Assembly: GCA_020726425.1 (NCBI GenBank)
Contig: DYSA01000002.1
Span: 1 to 39,827 of the forward strand
Source: Fibrobacter succinogenes
GTDB taxonomy: Bacteria > Fibrobacterota > Chitinivibrionia > Chitinivibrionales > Chitinivibrionaceae
Direction of reading: 5' to 3'
Length of the DNA: 39,827 nucleotides
Part shown: one piece after another, positions 30,619-38,673 of the stretch
Layout of the letters: the number at the start of each line of letters is the position of its first letter
Numbering within the stretch: position 1 is the first letter of the stretch
Program-made: the position numbers and the translations under genes
Notes under the pieces: model-generated
Databases searched by the model: none
What the model saw: only the letters and a program-made list of their open reading frames with translations
Told to the model about the DNA's origin: nothing

Positions 30619-31071
30619 CTATTCTGGCTTCGGCTGTTTCATCTTCAATTGCTTCATAATATTTGCAATGCGTGAGCCTTCCGCGAAAAGGTCAGGAAAG
30701 TTTTCTTTGATCACATTAAATGCCAGTTCGTAAGCTTCACTTACACCAGAATCAAATATATCATCGAACTTTCCCCAACAATCGCCATAGCCTTCTTCTG
30801 AAGTTCCAAGAACACCAGAAAGAAGCTCTTTCAGAAGTGCGTCAAGCTCTTTTTCGTCAAGGCTTGAAGCAATGCCGGCGAAAGCTTTAAGAGCTACGCC
30901 GGAAAGTGCTGCTCTGGTCATTGTTTCGCTGATATTAAAATCAGTTGTTGCAACACCTCTTCCCACCATACGAAGCAAACGAGGCAACAGGTTTGCCGCC
31001 TTTCTTGCGGGCATTGTCGAACCGGTAAAAACACGTGTTCCAATCATAATTTCAAACGTCTTACGAGCCAT
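30619..31071 (-). CDS. Tail assembly chaperone, 150 aa
   Basis: Precedes the tape measure and follows the tube gene, as chaperones do. RKTFEIMIGTRVFTGSTMPARKAANLLPRLLRMVGRG opens the protein and LDEKELDALLKELLSGVLG follows; both recall the phage TAC families. C-terminus in this frame is basic (MKQLKMKQPKPE). A -1 frameshift near it would extend the protein into the next ORF. Confidence 0.8.
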   Translation of the reverse strand: MARKTFEIMIGTRVFTGSTMPARKAANLLPRLLRMVGRGVATTDFNISETMTRAALSGVALKAFAGIASSLDEKELDALLKELLSGVLGTSEEGYGDCWGKFDDIFDSGVSEAYELAFNVIKENFPDLFAEGSRIANIMKQLKMKQPKPE

Positions 31072-31085
31072 TTTTTACTATTCCC

Positions 31086-31523
31086 TTAATAAATTGAAGC
31101 TGAAGCGTTGCCACCAACGAAATCTTCAACCTGAGTCATTACAATTTCCCATTCAATCGGTGAAGAAGCTGATTCATATTTTTTGGCGGGTGCCTTTTTG
31201 AACCAACAAACTTTTGCCGCATGAATACTTGTTCCGTTCAAATCTTTACACAAAAGAGGGAAAGCCGCTTTGTTTGTCAATTTGTCCGCTTTGCGAAGTG
31301 CAGAAAGTTCAGCGTTCAGCGGATTGCTACCAAGAAGCGTGAATTTACAAGACCACGTTCCGCCAACAATTTCACTTCTTTCAACTGCACCATCAGCACC
31401 CTTTAGAGTTTCAAAATCATCCTGATCAGGCGTGATTTCGATCATTGATTTTTCGGCATATCCAGAAATAGGAATTACACCAATAATCAAAAGAACTTTT
31501 TTAGGGCTATAACTTCCAGCCAT
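31086..31523 (-). CDS. Tail tube protein, DUF3277 type, 145 aa
   Basis: Forms the inner tube inside the sheath. GSYSPKKVLLIIGVIPISGYAEKSMIEITPDQDDFET and GGTWSCKFTLLGSNPLNAELSALRKADKL are DUF3277-like, and the C-terminal EWEIVMTQVEDFVGGN is the usual tail. Located right after the sheath gene. Confidence 0.88.
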   Translation of the reverse strand: MAGSYSPKKVLLIIGVIPISGYAEKSMIEITPDQDDFETLKGADGAVERSEIVGGTWSCKFTLLGSNPLNAELSALRKADKLTNKAAFPLLCKDLNGTSIHAAKVCWFKKAPAKKYESASSPIEWEIVMTQVEDFVGGNASASIY

Positions 31524-31538
31524 CAGAAAACCTCATTT

Positions 31539-32615
31539 TTAATATGTTATTGTTCCGCGAATTGTTGTTGTGTGGATTGCGCCGGCAAGCCATCCAACGA
31601 ATTTGATCACATCGGCGTGACGTGCTGCTTTGTCATTAAATGGAACATCAGCCGCATCTTTCACCGTAATTGAAAAACCACCTGTTTGATTTCCATCTTC
31701 ATCAAATGATTCTTCTGAAAGTCCGCCAACATCTACGCCATCAGAAAGAACTTTACGAACGCCATTTTCAAGCGTCGCAAATCCTGAATCGGTGAAAGGA
31801 ATTTTCTTCTTTCCGCGTGCCATGATTCCGAAGGTTGTTTCTTGAATTCGTGCTTTGAGCCAATCCGCAAAAACAATCACATCGAACCATTCACCGGCAG
31901 CCATTGCACCACCCTGAAGAACATTCAAGCCACCAACTACGGTATAAACTGAAATCTTTCGGGTTTTTGCGGTTCCTTTTTGTGTATCTGTCAATTTGTC
32001 CGGCGTTAATCCGCCGATCTTCTGCAGATTCATTGTGTATTCACCGGGCTGCATTGTTGCAATTGCACCGAACGCACCAGCATCAGGGAAAGCAGAAGCA
32101 GCCGTTGAATGATACATCACAAATGTTCGATCAAATCCCTTTAAATCGTCAATTAGTGAATCTGTATCGGTTGCATCTATGATTGTCGGATCCGCTGAAG
32201 CGGTAACAAAAACACGTTCCCCGCCGGCTTCAATTTTTGTTGCAGCTGCAACAACATCAGCTTCGATTCTGCTGCAAACGATCAGGCCATACCAGCCAGA
32301 ATTTTCAGAAATACAAGCTGTGATTGAATCGGCAATTGTTGTGTCCCCCGTCCAACGTTGCCCAATCATGACTTTTGAAGGCTTTGGCGATTGTGAGAAA
32401 TAAGCAGTTGCCGCAATCGCTTCAGGTGAAGTTGATATAAAATCAGCTTCAACCGCATCAGTATCGGCGTATTCTCTTACTCTCCAACGTCCAACAGTTG
32501 AAGTTGTGAAAGCCTTTGTGCTTCCAAGTATCAACGCAACACCGAACGCCTTTTGTTCTACCCCTGCCGTTTCCCGGCTGATTAGCACTTCAACTGTGCT
32601 GTCCATGTTTGACAT
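31539..32615 (-). CDS. Contractile sheath-like protein, DUF3383, 358 aa
   Basis: DUF3383 is the sheath of a group of myoviruses. Signature: VEVLISRETAGVEQKAFGVALILG, REYADTDAVEADF, PSKVMIGQRW, and the C-terminal WLAGAIHTTTIRGTITY. Length is typical. Start at 32615 with AGGAGG upstream; an ATG at MDST is possible. Its presence shows a contractile tail. Confidence 0.92.
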   Translation of the reverse strand: MSNMDSTVEVLISRETAGVEQKAFGVALILGSTKAFTTSTVGRWRVREYADTDAVEADFISTSPEAIAATAYFSQSPKPSKVMIGQRWTGDTTIADSITACISENSGWYGLIVCSRIEADVVAAATKIEAGGERVFVTASADPTIIDATDTDSLIDDLKGFDRTFVMYHSTAASAFPDAGAFGAIATMQPGEYTMNLQKIGGLTPDKLTDTQKGTAKTRKISVYTVVGGLNVLQGGAMAAGEWFDVIVFADWLKARIQETTFGIMARGKKKIPFTDSGFATLENGVRKVLSDGVDVGGLSEESFDEDGNQTGGFSITVKDAADVPFNDKAARHADVIKFVGWLAGAIHTTTIRGTITY

Positions 32616-32626
32616 CTTCAAACCTC

Positions 32627-33148
32627 CTAAGTAATAATTTCAATTGATTGACCATCTTCACCGTATCGAAGTTCACCGCGAACGGTTGTTGTTTCGATGT
32701 AGTCACGTTGGAATTCTTTTTCATATCCAAAAACAACGCCGAAATTGTACGCCGCTGCAGGAGTGTAATCATTCCCGTTTGGGTGAAGTGCTGTTCTTTC
32801 CTGTGGAGTTCCCGAAGTTGTTATTGCAACGCCGGCAAGATCAAGAATTTCAAAAGACTCACCTCTTACCGCATTGTCAAGTTCACACGCAAGAGCAAAA
32901 GAACCTGAACCGATTATACGAATATCCATTGATCCGGTTCGTTCACCAACTTGGAACGCACTATCTGAATTTCCCTGAACAACAGCATCGTTGTATTCAC
33001 CCGGTTCGCCGGTATAAAATAAAGCTGCATAAGTTCCAGCCGGTGCCGGCGCATTCTGGTTGCCCCAAACAACAGGAACACCCGGAAGAATGCTTGATAT
33101 AAAATCAAGGATCGCTTTTTTTGTTTCATCAATGCTTGCTGATTGCAC
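32627..33148 (-). CDS. Neck/tail terminator-like protein (LIC_12616-type), 173 aa, GTG start
   Basis: ETKKAILDFISSILPGVPVVWGNQNAPAP and YAALFYTGEPGEYND match the LIC_12616-like neck family; GSMDIRIIGSGSFALACELDNAV follows. It probably caps the tube end at the neck. A GTG at 33148 has AAGGGG 6-7 bases upstream and overlaps the preceding gene by 20 bases. Confidence 0.78.
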   Translation of the reverse strand: MQSASIDETKKAILDFISSILPGVPVVWGNQNAPAPAGTYAALFYTGEPGEYNDAVVQGNSDSAFQVGERTGSMDIRIIGSGSFALACELDNAVRGESFEILDLAGVAITTSGTPQERTALHPNGNDYTPAAAYNFGVVFGYEKEFQRDYIETTTVRGELRYGEDGQSIEIIT

Positions 33149-33464
33149 TGAATACCCCTTTGAAGTGAGGAATCACGCCGTTTTGCCACGGTTCGCACTG
33201 GAAACATTCAAACTCATGTGTTCGTATCATGATTTTATCAGGTTGAATTCCCGGTTCACCGCCTGATATGAATTCAAAATCTGAAAAAAGAGCATAAACA
33301 GCACCGTTTCTGCGGTTTTCTGGTAACGCCTGAAGCTTTTCACCTGTCACCGGCTGAATGCTTGCTGAAGCGGCGATCTGCTGCACTGTTCCTGCTTGCC
33401 AAATCCCGTTGACATATCCGCCGCCGGATTCTCTCAAAATTGTAATTGGCTTTCTGAATCCCAT
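33129..33464 (-). CDS. Head-tail connector (stopper-like), 111 aa
   Basis: PITILRESGGGYVNGIWQAG and SASIQPVTGEKLQALPENRRN recall head-closure or stopper proteins, beta-barrel fold. Its position between the tail-completion-like gene and the neck gene is standard. Start overlaps the preceding stop. Family is by pattern and order only. Confidence 0.68.
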   Translation of the reverse strand: MGFRKPITILRESGGGYVNGIWQAGTVQQIAASASIQPVTGEKLQALPENRRNGAVYALFSDFEFISGGEPGIQPDKIMIRTHEFECFQCEPWQNGVIPHFKGVFSAISKH

Positions 33465-33931
33465 CAATCGACCTTATACGTTACTGAATTCAACATTTGC
33501 CCGGTATCAATCAACGGTTTTGTTGATCCTTTTCGTTTGGCTGTCGCTGCCTGAATAGGCTTGTGCGGATTGTCTCGAATGTATTTCTTCACAACTGCTG
33601 CACCAGCTTCGCCAACAATAGCCGCACCAGCTTCAGCGGTTATTGATTTCTCGAATACTTTTCTTGCAGCTTGCAAGTATGCTGCTGAAATTCTCTTTTT
33701 ACCTTGGATCACTGCAGGATTCAAGAAAGGCCGTGAAGAATCGTTTACAAGTGCAATGCTGGCAACTTCTGCCATATCCTTGAAAGGTTCGTGACCGCTT
33801 CCAGTTGAAGAAGCTGTTGCAATTGGCTTTCCAGCTGGAAAGCCAATTTTCACCGTCAATTGTTCAAGAAGCTTCACTTCTGCAATTGCTGAACGATACG
33901 CACCGGGCGTTCTGTAAAGTCTAAAGCTCAT
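33464..33931 (-). CDS. Tail completion/neck-type protein, 155 aa
   Basis: EQLTVKIGFPAGKPIATASSTGSGHEPFKDMAEVASIALVNDSSRPFLNPAVIQGKKR matches the pattern of small phage virion-morphogenesis or tail-completion proteins, often with a RPFL motif. Helical and basic at the C-terminus (KKYIRDNPHKPIQAATAKRKGS). Overlaps the DUF4054-like gene at its start. Confidence 0.7.
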   Translation of the reverse strand: MSFRLYRTPGAYRSAIAEVKLLEQLTVKIGFPAGKPIATASSTGSGHEPFKDMAEVASIALVNDSSRPFLNPAVIQGKKRISAAYLQAARKVFEKSITAEAGAAIVGEAGAAVVKKYIRDNPHKPIQAATAKRKGSTKPLIDTGQMLNSVTYKVD

Positions 33932-34293
33932 AAACCGTTTGCAACGCTGCAGTGCGGAACTGCTTTGATCATCGATTCAAGTTCAAGACCAAAGAGAGTG
34001 CTTTCAAGATTTTTAATTCCGCCAACTGAAGAAGCTGCCGAACCGTAATTTCTTGAAAGTTCACCTTCCTTTTCACCAGTGATTGCACCAGTGATTGCAC
34101 CAACAGGCAAACCGCCTGCAAGTGCTTCACAAGTCAACCAGTGCAATACTAAAAGGCCGCAAGCCATACCGTATTTTTCACCAAAAGCAGGCTGAAAAAG
34201 ATTCAATTCAGCAAGAGGCAACAATTGCGGAACTCTTGCCGATCCTGAATATTCTGGAACTCTTGCCGCTATGTATTGCTCTGCTGTCAACAT
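33928..34293 (-). CDS. Head-tail connector adaptor, DUF4054-like, 121 aa
   Basis: AEQYIAARVPEYSGSARVPQLLPLAELNLFQPAFGEKYGMACGLLVLHWL is DUF4054-like. Such adaptors bind the portal, as gp15 of SPP1 does. GSAASSVGGIKNLESTLFG is the later part. The start codon overlaps the previous stop. Confidence 0.82.
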   Translation of the reverse strand: MLTAEQYIAARVPEYSGSARVPQLLPLAELNLFQPAFGEKYGMACGLLVLHWLTCEALAGGLPVGAITGAITGEKEGELSRNYGSAASSVGGIKNLESTLFGLELESMIKAVPHCSVANGL

Positions 34294-34670
34294 TACTTGT
34301 TCGCTGCTTCAATTTCAGCCTGTCGAACCTTGATTGCATTGGCAATCAGTCCTTTTGCTGTCTTGCTTGCCGATTCTGATTCTGCTCTTTCTGCAAGTTC
34401 CTGAAGTTCAACAAGGCTTGCAGTTTCGCAAAGACGTTTCACATTTTCAGCTGTAAGTTTCGCAAGTGTTCCATCTTCTTCTTCAGAAATCATGCTGATT
34501 TCAACTTTCCCATTCACTTCATTCTCTGAACGGAACTGAAAATCATCATCGGCTTCGATTCCTTTGAATTGATCTGCAGTAAGTTCATAGAAATGTGTTC
34601 CCGGTTTAACAGTTACACAACCGAGAAAGATAGTTGCACGGGGCATATTGTTCGTAATAATAACACGCAT
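34293..34670 (-). CDS. Hypothetical capsid-region protein, 125 aa
   Basis: Unknown. The N-terminal half could be a small beta domain (RVIITNNMPRATIFLGCVTVKPG); the C-terminal half is charged helix (AENVKRLCETASLVELQELAERAE), with a SAP-like feel. It lies between the capsid protein and DUF4054 gene, where small structural proteins are common. Confidence 0.68.
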   Translation of the reverse strand: MRVIITNNMPRATIFLGCVTVKPGTHFYELTADQFKGIEADDDFQFRSENEVNGKVEISMISEEEDGTLAKLTAENVKRLCETASLVELQELAERAESESASKTAKGLIANAIKVRQAEIEAANK

Positions 34671-34686
34671 TTTTAATCTCCAAAAT

Positions 34687-34706
34687 GCGGGAAAAAACTT
34701 TCCCGC
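34687..34706 (-). terminator. Hairpin after the capsid gene
   Basis: Perfect 8-bp stem (GCGGGAAA/TTTCCCGC) with a 4-base loop. On the minus strand it is followed by ATTTTGG, not a good T run, so it is more likely a weak terminator or mRNA-stabilising hairpin that raises capsid over downstream genes. Confidence 0.55.
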
Positions 34707-34721
34707 GTTGCTGTTGCTGGT

Positions 34722-35684
34722 TTAAATACCTTCCCAAATTGCAATGGAAAGAGGGTAATACACAATCGAAGCTGCAGTGCGAGCAAGGCAAACAACGATA
34801 TATTCAAGTCCTCTTGTTTCAACTGGCATTTGCTCGAATGGCATTGCAAGTTCAAGAGTGAGTTTATCAGAATCATTCCGGTAAGCCATCATGATATTTG
34901 CCGAACCGCCCTGACCTGAAGGGCGTGGAGTTACGTCTTTCATTTCAACCATTGGAACAACCTTTTTTACATAAGGGCTGTTTGCAAGGAAGTAAGAAAG
35001 AATAGTTGTATCGCTGTTTGCACTTCGTGGAGTGCTTGAAATCTTCGCATATTTTGCGTGAGGAATCGCGATTGTGTCCGGTGATTCAATACCGCCGGTC
35101 AAATCAATAATTCCCGTTACAATCCCGTTAAGGTCTGCAAGGATTTCATCAGGCGTTTTGTTGTCCCAGCTTCGCGAAGTTGCAGCGGCGTTGTTTGGTG
35201 CCTGTGCAATTGTTACGTTTGGCTGATACAAAATTCCTGTAAGCTTTGAATCAACTGAAGGTCGGGCTTTGAAGAAAAGACGGTTCAGTTCACGCATGAT
35301 TGCATCTTTCGCCGCGTTCGATTTACGAACATTCAGCGGCGTTCCTGCTGCAACAAGTTGTGCTTCCTGAATGTTATATCCATAAGCATCAGCAACCGGG
35401 CGAATAGGCACGGTGATTTCATCAGCTACAACGTCAACACGCGGCAAATCATCAGCATAGTTTGCAATGATTTTTGCAACGCCTTTTACATCAAATGACT
35501 GAACAATGATGTTTTCTGCGAGCTTGCCGGCTTCGGTGCTGATCGGGAAATTCCCGCTGAAAGCTGCAAGGTCAGGATAACGGCGATCATACGTTTTCGA
35601 TTTGACCTTTGACAGTTCACGAATAAACGTTGTTGTTTCGTTTGTATCCATGTGAACGGTCGTAAAACTGGTATCTGGTTTCAT
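34722..35684 (-). CDS. Major capsid protein, DUF2184 type, 320 aa
   Basis: Builds the icosahedral head, HK97 fold. TTTFIRELSKVKSKTYDRRYPDLAAF, IIVQSFDVKGVAKIIANYADDLPRVD, ITVPIRPVADAYGYNIQEAQ and FEQMPVETRGLEYIVVCLARTA are typical of DUF2184. Preceded by decoration- and protease-type genes. High-expression hairpin follows. Confidence 0.9.
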   Translation of the reverse strand: MKPDTSFTTVHMDTNETTTFIRELSKVKSKTYDRRYPDLAAFSGNFPISTEAGKLAENIIVQSFDVKGVAKIIANYADDLPRVDVVADEITVPIRPVADAYGYNIQEAQLVAAGTPLNVRKSNAAKDAIMRELNRLFFKARPSVDSKLTGILYQPNVTIAQAPNNAAATSRSWDNKTPDEILADLNGIVTGIIDLTGGIESPDTIAIPHAKYAKISSTPRSANSDTTILSYFLANSPYVKKVVPMVEMKDVTPRPSGQGGSANIMMAYRNDSDKLTLELAMPFEQMPVETRGLEYIVVCLARTAASIVYYPLSIAIWEGI

Positions 35685-35696
35685 TTTTTCCCCTTA

Positions 35697-36140
35697 TTAT
35701 GGAAGGTTGATTTCTACGATTGCAACACCGTTTGCCGCTGCAGCAGAACGGAAAGTTCCACCAGTTACAAGGTTGCTTGTCGATGTTTTGCACCACTTGC
35801 CCGGATTTGCTACATTTGCATAAGCAGCATCGTCAATTGCAACTGCTTCTGTGACAGTAACAAAAACGCGGCCTTTACGCTGGCAGCTAACAGGGCGACC
35901 GATTTCGATTCCCTGACCAGTAACAAGGTTCTGTTCTTTCAGGGCAATACCTCTGAATTTTCCTGCTGCAGAGTTCGCCGGAATAACTGCACCGGGCGTT
36001 GATCCTGCAATGATTGCATCACCAAAATTGATTGCAGCTTCAGCGGTTGCCGTTTCAACTGAATCAAATGAAATAGAAGCTTTTGCACCGGGAACGCCAA
36101 CATCAGGCGTGTCACCGTAATTACTTGTAAACAAAGCCAT
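35697..36140 (-). CDS. Capsid decoration/cement-type protein (DUF2190-like), 147 aa
   Basis: Ala/Val-rich with beta strands (SISFDSVETATAEAAINFGDAI; GKFRGIALKEQNLVTGQGIEIG; GRVFVTVTEAVAIDDAAYANV). Such proteins attach to capsomers and stabilise heads. It stands immediately upstream of the major capsid gene, the standard place. Confidence 0.78.
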   Translation of the reverse strand: MALFTSNYGDTPDVGVPGAKASISFDSVETATAEAAINFGDAIIAGSTPGAVIPANSAAGKFRGIALKEQNLVTGQGIEIGRPVSCQRKGRVFVTVTEAVAIDDAAYANVANPGKWCKTSTSNLVTGGTFRSAAAANGVAIVEINLP

Positions 36141-36154
36141 TTGAAAGCCTTCCT

Positions 36155-37300
36155 TTACGCTTTAGGTTTAAAAGAATCGAGTTGTCTCTGATACGCAGAA
36201 GCGTGATCTTCATCGTTGTTCTGTTCAGGCTTGCGAGCCTGTGAACTGTCAGCATTGAAAGTTGACTGTGAATCAGTTGGATTTGCCGGCTGATCATCTT
36301 CAACAATGCTGTCGTGACGTGCTTTGATATAGTCAAGGCTTTTGCCGTCGGCATTGAAGCCGGGGCGTGCTTTGGCGATTACTGCAACCATGATTTCACG
36401 ATCAGGTTTATCAGCGATCAACTTGTATTCATCAGCGTTCATGCGTTTTGAAGCAGAAACAAGAAGTTCAGCACGTGATTTTGCAAGTGCAACAATTTTA
36501 TCTTCACTGTCAGAATTTGCCGCATTTGCTGCAACTTTTTCTTCTGATTTCTGAAGCTTGTCGTTTGCTTCATCAAGTTCAGCTTGCATTTTTTCGCTCT
36601 TCGCCTTCGTGCCGCACGCATCTTTTTCAGCGGCATCAGCCCGGTTGTTGATTGCTGCAATGTGTGATCCAACCAGATCATTCACTTCAACTTCAACACC
36701 GTTGATCATTACTTTCATAGAACCTCCGTCCATGTTTTTATTTTCAGGAAACATTTCATATTCAACTGCAATTGCATCTTGTGAATCGATCCGCAAACTT
36801 GCAACGCTTCCAGCCCTTGCAGCATCGACCAATGCAAGATGGTTGTATCTGATCTTTCGTTGAATCGCATCATAGTTTTGCCCGTTGTAAACTCCGGGCG
36901 TTGGCTCAAGCTCCAAATTGTAACCAAGCGACAATTGCCGCCGGCCTGCATCGATTGAATCAATACCTTGCTTGTGAGTTACGGTGATCGGAATATTCAA
37001 CAACTGATCATCACGGCTTGCATTTTCCCCGGTTGCACCAATTGAAAGAACGTGTGCATTGTCGGAATTCACAAACTGCATAGGGTGAAGATTTGTTACT
37101 GGAATCATTTTCAGAGTTTCGATTGATTCCGGGGCAAACACTTCTTCAGGCAATCTCAATTCACGGCGAATAGTACCATCAGCATTTCTGTATTCAAAAA
37201 TGCCGGTTCTTGTTACTGTCACATTGCCGCGGTAAAAGCCTTCAGGCGTTTTTTCCATCTTCCCGGTAATGAAACTTGTATCGAAACGTGAAATATTCAT
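36155..37300 (-). CDS. DUF2213 head protein, protease/scaffold-like, 381 aa
   Basis: N-terminal DUF2213 domain: SFITGKMEKTPEGFYRGNVTVTRTGIFEYRNADGTIRRELRLPEEVF, TNLHP and DAGRRQLSLGYNLELEPTPG, ending at HLALVDAARAG. The following region is charged coiled coil (ADAAEKDACGTKAKSEKMQ...) like a scaffold. DUF2213 proteins are linked to prohead proteolysis. ATG at 37300 with AGAGG upstream is preferred over 37363. First gene of the late operon. Confidence 0.85.
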   Translation of the reverse strand: MNISRFDTSFITGKMEKTPEGFYRGNVTVTRTGIFEYRNADGTIRRELRLPEEVFAPESIETLKMIPVTNLHPMQFVNSDNAHVLSIGATGENASRDDQLLNIPITVTHKQGIDSIDAGRRQLSLGYNLELEPTPGVYNGQNYDAIQRKIRYNHLALVDAARAGSVASLRIDSQDAIAVEYEMFPENKNMDGGSMKVMINGVEVEVNDLVGSHIAAINNRADAAEKDACGTKAKSEKMQAELDEANDKLQKSEEKVAANAANSDSEDKIVALAKSRAELLVSASKRMNADEYKLIADKPDREIMVAVIAKARPGFNADGKSLDYIKARHDSIVEDDQPANPTDSQSTFNADSSQARKPEQNNDEDHASAYQRQLDSFKPKA

Positions 37301-37321
37301 GAAAACCTCTGAAATAGAAAA

Positions 37322-37381
37322 AGGGCTGAAGTGCATTGATTGCCGGGCAACAACTACCGACAACCAACACGCAACAGCCCT
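37322..37381 (-). promoter_or_regulatory. Leader hairpin before the late operon
   Basis: AGGGCTG and CAGCCCT, 46 bases apart, close a hairpin in the 5' leader; on the minus strand it is followed by TTTTTC, then the AGAGG site. It could be an attenuator or conditional terminator controlling the late operon. Just upstream is ACCCTT-G-AAGGGT at 37399-37411. Confidence 0.45.
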
Positions 37382-37513
37382 CTAAACGTCATTAAGACAC
37401 CCTTGAAGGGTAGGTGTTGAATAGAATTTAAATTTAAATTGCACTTTTTGCAACACAAAGTTTTAAAGTTCACAAAATACGCAATGAAAAGTTCAACAAA
37501 CATTCAGCAAAGT

Positions 37514-37540
37514 TTGAACACTTGCTGAACAAGTGTTCAA
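37514..37540. repeat. Perfect 11-bp inverted repeat
   Basis: TTGAACACTTG / CAAGTGTTCAA separated by CTGAA. Shares its arm with the larger repeat at 37894-37931. The same core recurs as direct repeats to 37568. Confidence 0.9.
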
Positions 37541-37568
37541 CAAATTCTGAACAGATGTTCAACAAATG
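37525..37568. repeat. Tandem 22-base iteron-like repeats
   Basis: Two units: CTGAACAAGTGTTCAACAAA.. and CTGAACAGATGTTCAACAAA.., 22 bases each, with a third, degenerate unit after them. The spacing of two helical turns is that of iterons or multimeric protein sites. Confidence 0.75.
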
Positions 37569-37893
37569 GTCAGCAAAGATTGAAATATGTTGAGCATATA
37601 TATAACTTCTCTTTACTTATCTTTTGTTTTCTTGTTTTTGTTCTGGTTTTCTTCGCGTGCGTGCGTGTGACCACGGCGAAAACTTTTTTACGCTGCAGAT
37701 CGAAAGCTTTGTTTTTGATTTTTAGTGTTCAACGGCTTCGAGAATCGAAGAAAACGTGTTCAAAGGTAACTTTACTTTCTGAAATCAAATTGCAGGTGTT
37801 CAAAGCCCTTGTTTTTGATTCGAGGCAAAAACGATTCGATCAACCGTTGTTTTCATTCACTTTTAACAATTGTTCAACACTTGTTTAGTTTTG

Positions 37894-37931
37894 TTGAACA
37901 CTTGCTGAACACTTGTTCAGCAAGTGTTCAA
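37894..37931. repeat. Perfect 17-bp inverted repeat
   Basis: TTGAACACTTGCTGAAC / GTTCAGCAAGTGTTCAA, with a 4-base centre. No T run follows on either strand, so it is not an ordinary terminator. A cruciform or dimer-binding site fits better. Its outer arm equals the arm of the 37514 repeat. Confidence 0.92.
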
Positions 37932-37976
37932 TTTTGCTATAACAAAAAAAGGCATTTGCTCAATTATGTTCAAGCA

Positions 37977-38009
37977 AACAAAAAAGGCGGCTTCATTTCT
38001 GAAACCGCC
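37977..38009 (-). terminator. Terminator of the 39.8-38.0 kb unit
   Basis: 10-bp stem (GGCGGTTTCA / TGAAGCCGCC, one G-U pair) with a GAAA tetraloop and a TTTTTTGTTT tail on the minus strand. It is just beyond the Gln/Ala-rich gene. Confidence 0.9.
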
Positions 38010-38019
38010 CTTGAAAAAC

Positions 38020-38601
38020 TCAAAAAAGAAACTTTTTACAGTCCGCCGACCTGAGTATTTGTCTGTGTCGCTGAACCTGTGTCGTTGTTCCCAGATTAAC
38101 GATTCCCTGATTCGTATGCTGAATCTGAGCCGAAAGAATCGCATTCTGCCGAAGAACTTCATTCAACGTTGCCTGAGTTTGTGCCTGCATTTGAGCCTGA
38201 GCCTGAACCTGATTCACATTGGTTGTGATATTAAATTCTGAAGCCTGTGAACGGCGTGTTGCACGCTCTTCGCAAAGTTCATCACGAAGCTGGTTGTTTT
38301 CAGAAGTAAGAATCTGAGTTGAAAGGCGATTTTCAGAAGCAAGAATTGCCGCCTGAGTAGCTGCAAACTGAGCTGCTGTTGAAGCCTCAAGGCCGCAAAG
38401 CTGCTGAGTGATTGCACGTGCATTATTATCAGAGTTCTGAAGGGTTGCAATCAAAGCATTCTGAGTTGCATCTTTTCCAGAAGCAATAACGCTGCTCAAT
38501 CCGACAGTCTGTTCAAGAATTGCGGTTCCAAGCTTCATACCAATTGGCTTACCATCAAAGCCTTCAAGTTCCTTGGATAGATCAAGCTCAACAAGTGCCA
38601 T
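38020..38601 (-). CDS. Gln/Ala-rich protein, 193 aa (C-terminus may be frame-shifted)
   Basis: Helical, Gln/Ala/Asn-rich (AQFAATQAAILASENRLSTQIL; QVQAQAQMQAQTQATLNEVL), with a folded N-terminus (ALVELDLSKELEGFDGKPIG). No family recognised; possible minor structural protein. AAAGGGG precedes ATG. The frame ends in an odd QRHRQILRSADCKKFLF; adding one G at the GGG at 38090-38092 would instead give GNNDTGSATQTNTQVGGL and stop at 38036, more like the rest. Confidence 0.72.
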   Translation of the reverse strand: MALVELDLSKELEGFDGKPIGMKLGTAILEQTVGLSSVIASGKDATQNALIATLQNSDNNARAITQQLCGLEASTAAQFAATQAAILASENRLSTQILTSENNQLRDELCEERATRRSQASEFNITTNVNQVQAQAQMQAQTQATLNEVLRQNAILSAQIQHTNQGIVNLGTTTQVQRHRQILRSADCKKFLF

Positions 38602-38673
38602 TCATGCCCCTTTGTTAGATTTTAAACGTTGTATCGTAACAAACACAATAAATGCAAGTGCGTTAAAAACAAA

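Larger units (their letters stand above)
37442..37980. other. Gene-poor region with TGTTCAA repeats; candidate origin, centromere or control region
   Basis: About 540 bases without a supported gene, AT-rich, holding around ten TGTTCAA/TTGAACA cores in both orientations, two perfect inverted repeats, two tandem 22-base units (CTGAACAxxTGTTCAACAAAT) and an AT run (CATATATATAAC). A plus-strand ORF (37580-37888) here has no ribosome site and odd composition. A weak TTGCAA/TTAAAT pair around 37425-37455 on the minus strand could be the late promoter. Confidence 0.6.

Noticed and set aside
37580-37888. 102-aa plus-strand ORF with a hydrophobic N-terminus
   Set aside because: No ribosome site; it lies across the repeat region, has unusual composition, and is the only would-be plus-strand gene.
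37894-37931. The 17-bp inverted repeat as a terminator
   Set aside because: No T run on either strand, and another clear terminator lies next to it; a protein-binding or structural role fits better.
37514-37931. CRISPR array
   Set aside because: Repeats are short, variable, in both orientations and with irregular spacing; there are no cas genes.
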